From positions 1 to 34,241 of the forward strand of contig JACYLR010000078.1 of the NCBI GenBank assembly GCA_015272465.1: a DNA stretch of 34,241 bases, in the 5' to 3' direction. Source of the DNA: Gloeomargaritaceae cyanobacterium C42_A2020_066. GTDB lineage: Bacteria; Cyanobacteriota; Cyanobacteriia; Gloeomargaritales; Gloeomargaritaceae. The notes below the pieces were generated by a model. That model saw only the letters and a list, made by a program, of their open reading frames with translations. It had not been told where the DNA came from and did not search any database. The position numbers were made by a program, and so were the translations under genes. This document shows positions 7,692 to 17,036 of this stretch, in pieces; within the stretch, counting starts at the first letter, position 1; each line of letters begins with the position of its first letter.

Positions 7692-8549
7692 CTACTGATT
7701 CGTGGAAACCACCCGATATACCGTTGTGCCATTTTGCATGAATGGCTGGTAAATGACGCCACTACAGTTTTCATACTGGACGCCATTTTGGACGACTACA
7801 GTACAGCCTTGGGGCAGGTAGGAAACGACAGCGCCCACTGGAGGGGCGACCACGATATATTGACTCCCCTGGGGCTGCATGTAGACCCCATCTGAGTAGT
7901 AGTAGGACGTACTGCCCGCATACACGGTGTTGTAGTAAGGGGGTGGCGATGAAACAGCGGCACCAATTGCTAGACCAGCACCAAAAGTTGCAACGCCCCA
8001 ACCTGGAGGTGTGGAGTAGCCCGTCCCATACCATCCACCCCCATGCCAGTTGTTATTGGTATTCACAGTGACATCATTGCCGACATTGATATTTCCGGTA
8101 TTGATGTTGCCAGTATTGACATTCCCCCGGTTTACATTTCCAGTATTGATGTTACCGGTGTTAACATTGCCTCGATTAACGTTGCCACTGTTCCAATTGC
8201 CAGTATTGACATTCCCAGTGTTGATGTTTCCCCTGTTCATGTTGCCCGTATTGACGTTGCCGCTGTTCCAAGTACCAGTATTGACATTCCCTCGGTTCAC
8301 GTTACCCGTGTTGACGTTCCCAGTATTGACATTCCCGGAGTTAAAATTGCCCCGGTTGAAATTACCAGAAGGAGGAGAAAAGTTACCCCGATCCTGAAGG
8401 TTGACCTGGGATTGGCCCCCAAAGCCACCGCCACCGCGATCAAAGCCGCCACCACCACCACCTCGGCCCCTCGCCTCTGCGGGACTGATAAGGGTGAGAC
8501 TCAGGGCTAGTGCTGCCAGAAGATGGAAGTTGATGTGCATGACTTTCAT
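7692..8549 (-). CDS. Secreted protein with GNxNx pentapeptide array and conserved C-terminal domain (paralogue B)
   Basis: The protein has 285 residues. A signal peptide (residues 1-26, ending AEA) leads into a Gly/Arg stretch, about 19 tandem five-residue repeats G-N-[V/I/F/W/M]-N-[T/R/S] (residues 62-156), a short Gly/Trp linker, and a C-terminal domain (about 175-285). That domain contains PPGWG, SSPPPYYNT, DGVYMQPQG, YIVVAPPVGA, SYLPQGC and CSGVIYQP, with two Cys that could pair. The C-terminal domain resembles DUF6515-type envelope proteins and is shared with the gene immediately upstream. The repeats resemble mycobacterial-type pentapeptides and may form a beta-helix or extended fibre. 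Its start overlaps the upstream stop (ATGA). No enzymatic motif is seen, so a structural or surface role is inferred. Confidence 0.85.
   Translation of the reverse strand: MKVMHINFHLLAALALSLTLISPAEARGRGGGGGGFDRGGGGFGGQSQVNLQDRGNFSPPSGNFNRGNFNSGNVNTGNVNTGNVNRGNVNTGTWNSGNVNTGNMNRGNINTGNVNTGNWNSGNVNRGNVNTGNINTGNVNRGNVNTGNINTGNINVGNDVTVNTNNNWHGGGWYGTGYSTPPGWGVATFGAGLAIGAAVSSPPPYYNTVYAGSTSYYYSDGVYMQPQGSQYIVVAPPVGAVVSYLPQGCTVVVQNGVQYENCSGVIYQPFMQNGTTVYRVVSTNQ
8082..8366 (-). repeat. Array of about 19 fifteen-base units encoding GNxNx
   Basis: In-frame 15-bp tandem units within paralogue B encode G-N-x-N-[T/R/S]. Position 3 is always hydrophobic or aromatic (V, I, F, W, M), and positions 1, 2 and 4 are nearly fixed. 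Codons vary between units, so the protein pattern is kept by selection rather than by very recent duplication. Confidence 0.85.
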
Positions 8550-9757
8550 GGGGGAAACTCCGAATTTTCGAGGACTAAACCTGAAGGATGATGTGAGGAA
8601 AACTGATTCTCTCGTGCCCCCTCACTGATTAACTCCTGACTGACATAGACCACTTGAAAGACAATCTCGCCATCTTGGAAATAAGGCTGATAGATAATGC
8701 CACTGCAATCAAAGTATTGATCGCCATCCTGTGTAATGGGGTTACATCCCTCAGGAAGATAGCTCACTGTTGCACCAATCGGAGGCACCACAACGATGTA
8801 GCTATTCCCCTGAGGTTGCAGGAAGATACCATCTGAATAGATAAACCTTGTACTACCGACAAAAACCGTGTTGTAGTAAGGCGGTGGAGATGACAACGCT
8901 GTACCAATTGCAAGGCCCGTTGCGAACCCGACAAGACCCCAACCGGGAGGGGTGTACCAGCCGCTGCCCCACCAGCCACCGCCCCACCAACCGCGGTTCC
9001 AATTATTGTTATTGTTCCAGTTCCTGTTGATGTTGACGTTGTTGCCACTTCCGATATTAATGTCGCCTGTGTTGATATTTCCCCGATTGATATCACCTCG
9101 GTTAATGTTGCCAATGCTACCTCCCTCAGAAGGGGGTCTGAAGCCAGGTCTAGTATTCCAGCGATTGTCTGAGACTTCTCCAGTACCAGGACGAGTCGAA
9201 GGTCGCTGACCTGTGCCTGTTCCTGGACGGTTGCTCCCAATCCCTGAATCAATTCCGGGTCGGGTTGAGGGACGTGTCGAAGGTAATGTGGACGGCCGGC
9301 CGGAGCCACCACTTCCTATCCCAGAGCCTGCACCGGGTCGAGTCGAGGGTAAAGGGCGTGTCGAAGGTAATGTGGACGGCCGGCCGGAGCCACTGCTTCC
9401 TAGACCAGAGCCTGTACCGGGTCGGGTTGAGGGACGTGTCGAAGGTAATGTGGACGGCCGGCCGGAGCCACCACTTCCTATCCCAGAGCCTGCACCGGGC
9501 CGAGTCGAGGGCAGGGAGTTGCGAGTTGGGGAGAAGTTACCACGGTTTTGAAGACTCTGCTGGGTATTTCCACTAAAGCCTCGGCTCCCCCCGCTGCGAG
9601 CACCCCCGCCACTAAAGCCACCACCTCCCCCTCCGGCGCGCGCACCGCCCCCACCACCGCCGCCGCGCCGTGCCCAGGCATCATCAGCTAATAGCAGACT
9701 CGAAGCCAGGACGAAGCCGAGGGCAAGACCTAGGTTGATAACCTTAACAAGCTTCAT
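8546..9757 (-). CDS. Secreted Gly/Arg/Pro/Ser-rich protein with conserved C-terminal domain (paralogue A)
   Basis: The protein has 403 residues: a signal peptide (about 1-29, ending AWA), a Gly-rich segment, a region of repeated GRPSTLPSTRPSTRPG and GSGIGSGGS units (about 82-185), a short run of GNINRGDINR pentapeptides, an Asn/Trp-rich linker and a C-terminal domain. That domain is closely similar to the downstream protein (PPGWG, GLAIG, SSPPPYYNT, SDGIFLQPQG, YIVVVPPIGA, SYLPEGC, CSGIIYQP). After the last shared residues (VVYVSQ) it runs 29 more residues into the start of paralogue B, apparently translated former intergenic DNA. It lies 16 bp after the DUF2092 gene and overlaps paralogue B by 4 bp. 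The pair arose by tandem duplication. The function is unknown and a cell-surface structural role is inferred. Confidence 0.85.
   Translation of the reverse strand: MKLVKVINLGLALGFVLASSLLLADDAWARRGGGGGGGARAGGGGGGFSGGGARSGGSRGFSGNTQQSLQNRGNFSPTRNSLPSTRPGAGSGIGSGGSGRPSTLPSTRPSTRPGTGSGLGSSGSGRPSTLPSTRPLPSTRPGAGSGIGSGGSGRPSTLPSTRPSTRPGIDSGIGSNRPGTGTGQRPSTRPGTGEVSDNRWNTRPGFRPPSEGGSIGNINRGDINRGNINTGDINIGSGNNVNINRNWNNNNNWNRGWWGGGWWGSGWYTPPGWGLVGFATGLAIGTALSSPPPYYNTVFVGSTRFIYSDGIFLQPQGNSYIVVVPPIGATVSYLPEGCNPITQDGDQYFDCSGIIYQPYFQDGEIVFQVVYVSQELISEGARENQFSSHHPSGLVLENSEFPP
9255..9510 (-). repeat. 78/84/78-bp tandem repeats, each with a GGCCGGCC core
   Basis: Units begin at 9255, 9333, 9417 and 9495 (the last partial). 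They are nearly identical at the DNA level, and the middle unit carries a 6-bp insertion, so the reading frame is kept (26, 28 and 26 codons). Each full unit contains one GGCCGGCC. The high DNA identity points to recent duplication by slippage or recombination, in contrast to the diverged GNxNx array next door. Confidence 0.85.
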
Positions 9758-9773
9758 GATTTGATGACCTTTC

Positions 9774-10559
9774 TCAGGGCTTCGAGACCGTTGGCAGAGC
9801 TTCGATGCGTAGTGCGCCTTCGGGCGGAGTAGTGCTGAAGTCCTTGTCGGTAATTTGGGGATTAAAGTTCCAGTTGGAGAAAACGGCGGTGTACTGTGGT
9901 GCTTCGGGTAAATCAGAATAGGTAATAACTATCTTTAGGGGTACAGGCTCAAACTCCTTTTCCTTATTGAGCCAGAGCTGCCAGGTGCGATCTTTGCCAA
10001 TCACCAGAATATGATCGGCCAGTGTCCGCCCGACAAACCCCTCGCCAACGTAATAGGCTGAAACGATGTTTTCGGAAGCCTTGCGACAGGGTTCTCCAGT
10101 CACCAAGTTAGAAAGGGGCAGTTCGATGCCCAGTTCTTCGGATAAGGCGGGAACCATAGCATCTACCGTGGAGGCTGTAGGTCGGGCAAGGTAGAGGTTC
10201 TTGGCAGTGTTCAGCCAAAGGAAAGATTTGCCGTCGTAGACGAAAAGGGTACGCCGCTGATCGCCCGTATACTCAACCCTCAGCCGATCAGGGCGAACTA
10301 GAATGACCTTCTGAAAAGCAGCATATTGAACCTTTTGTCCCCCAGACAGAACATTGTCATAGGTAATATCCGCCTCAACAGTAAAGGCATTTTGGCTACG
10401 CAAGAAGCTACAGAATTGACGAATGAGCCGCTCGGCTTTCTCCTGTTCTCCAGGACGAATAGGCTGTTCCGATGCTGCTATGGCAGGTGATCCAAGGAAT
10501 CCGACCAGCGAACCCCAAATCGCTGCCGAGAGCAAACAATAGCGAAGTTTTGCAAGCAT
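9774..10559 (-). CDS. DUF2092 family periplasmic protein (LolA-like fold)
   Basis: The protein has 261 residues with a signal peptide (residues 1-29, GFLGSPAIAA). It matches DUF2092/COG3900: SFLRSQNAFTVEADITYD, VQYAAFQKVILVRPDRLRVEY, TLFVYDGKSFLWLNTAKNLYL, an RTLADHILVIGKDRTWQLWLNKE middle and a VPLKIVITYSDLPEAPQYTAVFSNWNFNP end. The family is predicted to adopt the LolA/LolB half-barrel that binds lipid or lipoprotein tails, but no biochemical role is established. It is the first gene of a three-gene operon with two Gly-rich secreted paralogues, which suggests it helps their export, lipid contact or surface assembly (inference). The ribosome site AGAAGG lies about six bases before the ATG. 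The 143-bp gap to glmS upstream probably holds its promoter. Confidence 0.85.
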   Translation of the reverse strand: MLAKLRYCLLSAAIWGSLVGFLGSPAIAASEQPIRPGEQEKAERLIRQFCSFLRSQNAFTVEADITYDNVLSGGQKVQYAAFQKVILVRPDRLRVEYTGDQRRTLFVYDGKSFLWLNTAKNLYLARPTASTVDAMVPALSEELGIELPLSNLVTGEPCRKASENIVSAYYVGEGFVGRTLADHILVIGKDRTWQLWLNKEKEFEPVPLKIVITYSDLPEAPQYTAVFSNWNFNPQITDKDFSTTPPEGALRIEALPTVSKP

Positions 10560-10702
10560 TGAAAATCCTTCTAAGCCGAATTTGGCTCAAAATTCCTACC
10601 CCTCAACTCTATCGAATTGGTGCCAGCCAGGAGGTTGGTTCCGCAAAATCTTTACTTTCAGCGCCTAAGTTTCCCACCTTTCACGCCCGAACGTTACACC
10701 GT

Positions 10703-12580
<1,878 letters not shown>

Positions 12581-12614
12581 GCGCCGTCCCCCCTGAATCG
12601 TAAAGCTGGGATAA

Positions 12615-12634
12615 CCCCCATCTTGGCGCGGGGG
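12615..12634 (-). other. Hairpin in the glmS leader
   Basis: Five C and five G flank a ten-base loop, 35-54 bases before the glmS start on the minus strand. The bases after it (TTATCC) are only weakly T-rich, so this may be a poor terminator for the glmM-like gene or a leader structure for glmS. The evidence is limited to base pairing. Confidence 0.25.
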
Positions 12635-12697
12635 TCGATGGCCTGTCCACTCTGTCCTGATGCCGGGACACGCTTTTGACAGGGGCTATCCCTAGTC

Positions 12698-14170
12698 CTA
12701 GGTGCGATATTCCCCCATTAGCCGCAGGATCGGCTCGGTGTTGGAGGGGCGGACACTCAGCCAGGCTCCCCGGCCGGCCGCCTTGAGGCCATCGGTGAGG
12801 TCGAGGGTAGGGGCAGATTGGGCCAGGATGTCCAGCACAGGGGGCAGTCGGCCGGCCGCTGTGGTGGCACTGAAGGGCTGACCACTGGGCAATTTGCCCC
12901 GCAGCAGCACCTGATCGTTATCCAATTCCAAGGCCAAAAGCCCGTCCTGGCTAGCCAGGATCAGGGCCTGGGCGGATACGGTGAGTTGGGGCGGCTGGGT
13001 GCGCCAGGTCTGAAACAGCGTCCGCAGATCATCCGCCACCACATCCGTGGGCGTCAGCTTGGCCTTGACGCTCACCCAAGGAGGTAAGGCCGCCACCAGC
13101 GCTGAAAGGGGTTGACCCGTCGCCGCCAGCAAATTGAGGACTAGGCCGGCCGCCACCATCCCATCCCGTGCCAGATGCACCGCGGGCAGGATAATGCCAC
13201 CACTCCCTTCGCCCCCGAATACGCCTTGATGGGTTTGTAACCCCTGCACCACGTTCATCTCCCCTACGGCGGTGCGGTAGACCGGAGTTCCGTCTATGGC
13301 CTCATCCAGGGCGTGGGTCGTGACCACATTCACCACCACCGGGCCGGCCGTTTGGCGCAGCCAACTCTGGGCGCAGAGCACCACGGTATGTTCCTCGCTC
13401 ACGGGCTGGCCTTGCTCATCCACCAGCGCGAGGCGGTCACCATCGGGATCGGCGGCGAGGCCCAAGTCACAGCCACTCTGGCGTACCAGATAGGCTAAGC
13501 CTTCCAAATGGGCGGGCAGGGGTTCCGGCGGCCGGCCGAAATAGCCGTGGACTTCCGTATTCGTTGCGATCACCTCACAGCCCAAGCTTTCCAGCAAAGG
13601 CTGCCAGTGAATAGCACCACTGTTACAGGCATCGAGCGCCACCCGTAGCCGGGCTGACCGAATGGCGGCCTGGGGTAGAACCTGGAGAATGCCCTGACGA
13701 TGGGCCTCTAAGGCTTCGTTACTCCAAGGGGTGACAGGCGCTACTTGGTCGAGGCCAATGGAGGATGCGGGGTAACCCAATCCTGCGGTCAACCTATCCC
13801 AGGCGGCTTGATCCTGAAAGAAACCCTGGGCATTCAGGAACTTGAGGCCATTCCAGGGAGGTGGGTTGTGACTGGCGGTGACCATCACACCTCCGCATAG
13901 ATCGGATCGATGACTGAGGGTGTACTGCACTGTCGGGGTCAAGGTCAGCTCCAAGTCCCACACCTGGCAGCCCGATCCCAAGAGTGCCCCCCGCACCAAG
14001 TCAGCCACCATCGCCGAGGAGCGCCGCCCATCTCGCCCCAGGGCCACGGCCGGCCGGGCTTGCTGTTCCAGCAGCAGACCTGCCCAAGCGCGAGCATAGG
14101 CCACGACACATTCCGGACTGAGGTCAGGGCTAGTCCCGCGCAACCCGGAAATACCGGCCTTGAGGGTCAT
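12698..14170 (-). CDS. glmM: Phosphoglucosamine mutase-type phosphohexomutase
   Basis: The protein has 490 residues of the alpha-D-phosphohexomutase family. It shows the phosphoserine loop VMVTASHNP (Ser100), the Mg loop DPDGDR (241-246), the sugar loop GGEGSGG (319-325) and the phosphate-binding RPSNTEPILRL (474 on). In operon context beside glmS and murI it most likely converts GlcN-6-P to GlcN-1-P. The sugar loop and N-terminus (GISGLRGTS) are closer to archaeal-type GlmM/PMM than to E. coli GlmM, so phosphomanno- or phosphoglucomutase activity is possible. The start chosen is ATG 14170, whose ATGA overlaps the murI stop. An upstream start at 14260 would add 30 residues lying inside murI. 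Confidence in the family is high and in the exact substrate moderate. Confidence 0.85.
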   Translation of the reverse strand: MTLKAGISGLRGTSPDLSPECVVAYARAWAGLLLEQQARPAVALGRDGRRSSAMVADLVRGALLGSGCQVWDLELTLTPTVQYTLSHRSDLCGGVMVTASHNPPPWNGLKFLNAQGFFQDQAAWDRLTAGLGYPASSIGLDQVAPVTPWSNEALEAHRQGILQVLPQAAIRSARLRVALDACNSGAIHWQPLLESLGCEVIATNTEVHGYFGRPPEPLPAHLEGLAYLVRQSGCDLGLAADPDGDRLALVDEQGQPVSEEHTVVLCAQSWLRQTAGPVVVNVVTTHALDEAIDGTPVYRTAVGEMNVVQGLQTHQGVFGGEGSGGIILPAVHLARDGMVAAGLVLNLLAATGQPLSALVAALPPWVSVKAKLTPTDVVADDLRTLFQTWRTQPPQLTVSAQALILASQDGLLALELDNDQVLLRGKLPSGQPFSATTAAGRLPPVLDILAQSAPTLDLTDGLKAAGRGAWLSVRPSNTEPILRLMGEYRT

Positions 14171-15015
14171 AGGGTGGGGCCTAGGGTGACCGACCAGGTG
14201 GGAGTGGGCTGGGCAGTGGGAAGGTGCACCTTCTCGACCCTTGGCTGATACCCCAACCAACGCTGGGCCAGCCGGCCAAAGGTTTTTGGGGAACCACTGA
14301 CCGCGAATCGGGTGGGCTGGGCAGGCTGAGTGGCTTTGAGTCCCAACACATCCAACTCCTGGGCCGCGGCCCGCACCAGGTAGGCGGCCGGATCGATGCG
14401 GCGGATGTGGGGCGGTAGAAGTCGGGCCAGGATCGGATCCAGGTGAGGATAGTGGGTGCAGCCGTAAACCAGGGTGTCAATCTCTTGGGCCACTAAGGGG
14501 CGAATCCGCGCCTGCACCACATGGCGGATCTGGGGGTCGTCTAGGCGGCCTTCCTCGATCAGGGGGACAAACTCAGGACAGGGGATCTGCCAGACCTGGG
14601 CGGCCGGCCGGGCCTCATGGATGGCCTGCCCATAGGCTTGGCTCTGGACAGTAGCAGGGGTCGCCAGCACGCCAATTCGGGAACCCTGTTCAGCCGCTGC
14701 CCGTGCCCCCGGCAGAATCACCCCTAGTAGGGGCATCCCAAACTCAGCCCTGACCTGTTCTAGAGCAATGGCGGAACTGGTGTTGCAGGCCATCAGCACC
14801 ATCTTGACCCGTTGCGTGGTCATCCAGGTGAGAATCTCCCGCACGTACTGAAGAATGGCCTCCGGCGAGCGCGTCCCATAGGGCAGGCGGGCCGTATCGC
14901 CAAAGTAGAGAACGGATTCCTGGGGCAGTTGGCGGTAGACCTCCCGGAGCACCGTGAGTCCGCCGACCCCACTGTCGAATACACCAATCCGCTGCACCGC
15001 ACCCCCGCTGCTCAT
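14167..15015 (-). CDS. murI: Glutamate racemase
   Basis: The protein has 282 residues and interconverts L- and D-glutamate to supply D-Glu for peptidoglycan. It shows IGVFDSGVGGLTV (Asp14 in the active site), YFGDTARLPYGTRS, the first catalytic Cys in MACNTSSA (Cys77) and the second in YGCTHYPHLDP (Cys186). Length and spacing are typical. Its ATG overlaps the amidase stop by four bases (ATGA), and its own stop overlaps the next ATG in the same way, so amidase, murI and the mutase are likely translated in a coupled operon. Confidence 0.97.
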   Translation of the reverse strand: MSSGGAVQRIGVFDSGVGGLTVLREVYRQLPQESVLYFGDTARLPYGTRSPEAILQYVREILTWMTTQRVKMVLMACNTSSAIALEQVRAEFGMPLLGVILPGARAAAEQGSRIGVLATPATVQSQAYGQAIHEARPAAQVWQIPCPEFVPLIEEGRLDDPQIRHVVQARIRPLVAQEIDTLVYGCTHYPHLDPILARLLPPHIRRIDPAAYLVRAAAQELDVLGLKATQPAQPTRFAVSGSPKTFGRLAQRWLGYQPRVEKVHLPTAQPTPTWSVTLGPTL

Positions 15016-16940
15016 CGGTTCACCTGCACATAACGAAGAATGCCCTGGGCAATGGCGCGGGCAATGGTTTGCCGGCCGGCCGGACTGGCTAAGCGGGCTG
15101 CATCCTCCCGTCCGGTGACGAAACCAATTTCCAACAGCACAGAGGGCATATCAGAAGGGGTGTTGCGAATCACGTAAAAACGGGCGGTACGGACGCCCCG
15201 GTCAACCGCTCCCGTACTTTGAATCAGGCTGTGGTGGATAGCCTGGGCCAAGCTAGCGCTGGCGGGATGGAAGTGGTAGGTCTCAATGCCATTCACCTCC
15301 GGACGACTCATGCTGATGGCATTAGCATGGATGCTGACAAACAGTTGGGCGTTCACTTGGCGGGCAATGGCCACCCGCGGTGCTAGGTCAAGGTCGGCGT
15401 CAGAGGGACGGGTGAGGAGAACCTGCAAGCCCTGTTGCTCCAGAAGGGCAGCCACTTGGCGAGAGACATCAATGACAATATCTTTCTCTTGCATCCCGCC
15501 AATACCAATGGCACCAGGATCCGGGCCGCCGTGACCGGGGTCAATGACGATCACGCCCCGACTCCGATCGGGCAGCCGTGGCCGGCTGGGTGGGTTGGGG
15601 ACGGGTTCAAGGGGATCGGTAGCCAGAGTGCCACCGGTTGCCCCAGACCAACGGTTGTTACGCAGGCGGGCCAGCAGGCTGTCGGTATTCTGCAATTGCA
15701 CAGCCAGCAACTGTGGCCCAGGCTGGTTGACCCCCAGAACACGCATGGTGCGCCCTGGGAAAATCAATAGGCTGACCGTGTCAGGGCCGGACTGTTCCCA
15801 CGTGAGGCGAATAGCACCGGGCTGGAGTTCGGGTGCCCGGGCGGTTGCTCCTAAGCGCATCCGCGGTATCGTGATCCGCAGGGGAGCACCCGCTACATTC
15901 CGATCCCAGGTCTGGGTGAAGGTGAAAGGCTGATTAGCTTTGATGTAGAGTTGCTCGCCTTCAATATCTATGCCTTCAATTACCCCCACAGCACTTGGGG
16001 TGGGTGCTTGGCCGGCCGGCCGATTGCCCCAAGCGTTGGGGAGACCCTCCCGGCGCGGCAGGGGCAGAAGCGAGGGGCGGCGGGGTGGGGGCGGAGCAAC
16101 TTCTGGAACGGCGGCGACTTGGGTGGCGGGGGTAACCAGCAAACCCATGGTCTGTCCCACTTGACTGGGTTCAGCCTGCCAGTCTGGCCCTAGGGGGTCT
16201 ACGTCCAGGGTGAGGCGGGTGAGGGGCGGCTCGGTTTGGACTTGCACCAAATAGAGGCCATTGACACCCGGTAGGGTCGGCCGGCCGCTGGCCTCGGGAC
16301 GGTACTGGGGCGAAAGGCGGGTTCCTACAAGATCAATCTCAACCCGCCGTTGTCCTGGCAGACGGTGCACCTGGACATCTTGAGCTTGACCCCGCAGCGC
16401 CAAGAAAAGACCGTTGGTGGTGGGTTGCACCCCTTCTACAAAAGCGGGGGCGCTCACCGGCAAGGTTGGAGGATTCCCCGGAGTATCTCTTGAAACCGGT
16501 TGTTCAGCCTGGGCGACCAGGGTGCCGGATGCCCCTTGACGCACCAACTGCAAGCGCCAGCGATTACCGCCCAAGCTCTGGGGATTAAGTTGGTTCAGGT
16601 CGAAACTGTGGTCGCTGTCCAGTTCCACCACCAAACGAGTGGTCTGGATGTCAAATTGACCGGCTCGGATGGCTCGCACGCCCGGAGCATAGGTGAGGGC
16701 GCGAGCTTGGGCCGGCCGGCCGAGGGCTGAGTTGGGTAAATCCACCACAATCCGAGGGGGATCAGCCAAGACCTGCACCTGAGGTTGGACGCCGCCTTCA
16801 GTGGCAAACTCAAGGCGATTGAGCAGGGGGTCATACCACCAACTCTGGAGCCGAGCGGCCTGGGCGGGTGCCATCACCGTCAGGGCACAACCCATCCCCA
16901 GTAGGCTCACCGTCAATGCCTGACGACCCATTCCCGCCAC
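15012..16940 (-). CDS. amiC: N-acetylmuramoyl-L-alanine amidase with AMIN domain(s)
   Basis: The protein has 642 residues. A signal peptide (1-28, MAPAQA) is followed by an AMIN domain (about 29-115; LQSWWYDPLLNRLEFATEGG, PPRIVVDLPN), one or two further AMIN-like beta regions (about 160-260 and 310-420), a Pro/Arg-rich linker and a C-terminal Amidase_3 domain (461-642). Zinc ligands are His470 in DPGHGG, Glu485 in EKD and His538 in SIHAN, with catalytic Glu604 in LLEIGF, so it looks active. It cuts the amide between MurNAc and L-Ala and acts in the periplasm in cell separation. In filamentous cyanobacteria such enzymes also perforate septa. It is the first gene of the murI operon. The amiC name is by family, and related cyanobacterial copies exist. 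Confidence 0.93.
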   Translation of the reverse strand: MAGMGRQALTVSLLGMGCALTVMAPAQAARLQSWWYDPLLNRLEFATEGGVQPQVQVLADPPRIVVDLPNSALGRPAQARALTYAPGVRAIRAGQFDIQTTRLVVELDSDHSFDLNQLNPQSLGGNRWRLQLVRQGASGTLVAQAEQPVSRDTPGNPPTLPVSAPAFVEGVQPTTNGLFLALRGQAQDVQVHRLPGQRRVEIDLVGTRLSPQYRPEASGRPTLPGVNGLYLVQVQTEPPLTRLTLDVDPLGPDWQAEPSQVGQTMGLLVTPATQVAAVPEVAPPPPRRPSLLPLPRREGLPNAWGNRPAGQAPTPSAVGVIEGIDIEGEQLYIKANQPFTFTQTWDRNVAGAPLRITIPRMRLGATARAPELQPGAIRLTWEQSGPDTVSLLIFPGRTMRVLGVNQPGPQLLAVQLQNTDSLLARLRNNRWSGATGGTLATDPLEPVPNPPSRPRLPDRSRGVIVIDPGHGGPDPGAIGIGGMQEKDIVIDVSRQVAALLEQQGLQVLLTRPSDADLDLAPRVAIARQVNAQLFVSIHANAISMSRPEVNGIETYHFHPASASLAQAIHHSLIQSTGAVDRGVRTARFYVIRNTPSDMPSVLLEIGFVTGREDAARLASPAGRQTIARAIAQGILRYVQVNR

Positions 16941-17036
16941 CTCACACCCCGTGTCTACAGGCCGGCCGGAGCGCAGCCCCGGAAAGTACCCTCACTATAC
17001 CAACCGTTTCCCGGTAACGTCACCTTAATAATCAGG

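Noticed and set aside
8043-8510. Plus-strand frames with hydrophobic repeats opposite the GNxNx array
   Set aside because: They are mirror frames of the 15-bp repeats with no ribosome site or family match.
8082-9510. CRISPR array
   Set aside because: The repeats are in-frame coding tandem units with no unique spacers of constant length, and no cas genes are present.
9213-9551. Plus-strand Arg/Glu/Pro repeat frame
   Set aside because: It is a shadow of the tandem repeats in paralogue A.
12581-12697. glmS ribozyme or riboswitch in the glmS leader
   Set aside because: No conserved ribozyme core was seen. The only structure is a short GC hairpin.
14171-14260. Thirty-residue N-terminal extension of the mutase
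   Set aside because: It lies in the murI coding region. ATG 14170 overlaps the murI stop and matches the family start.
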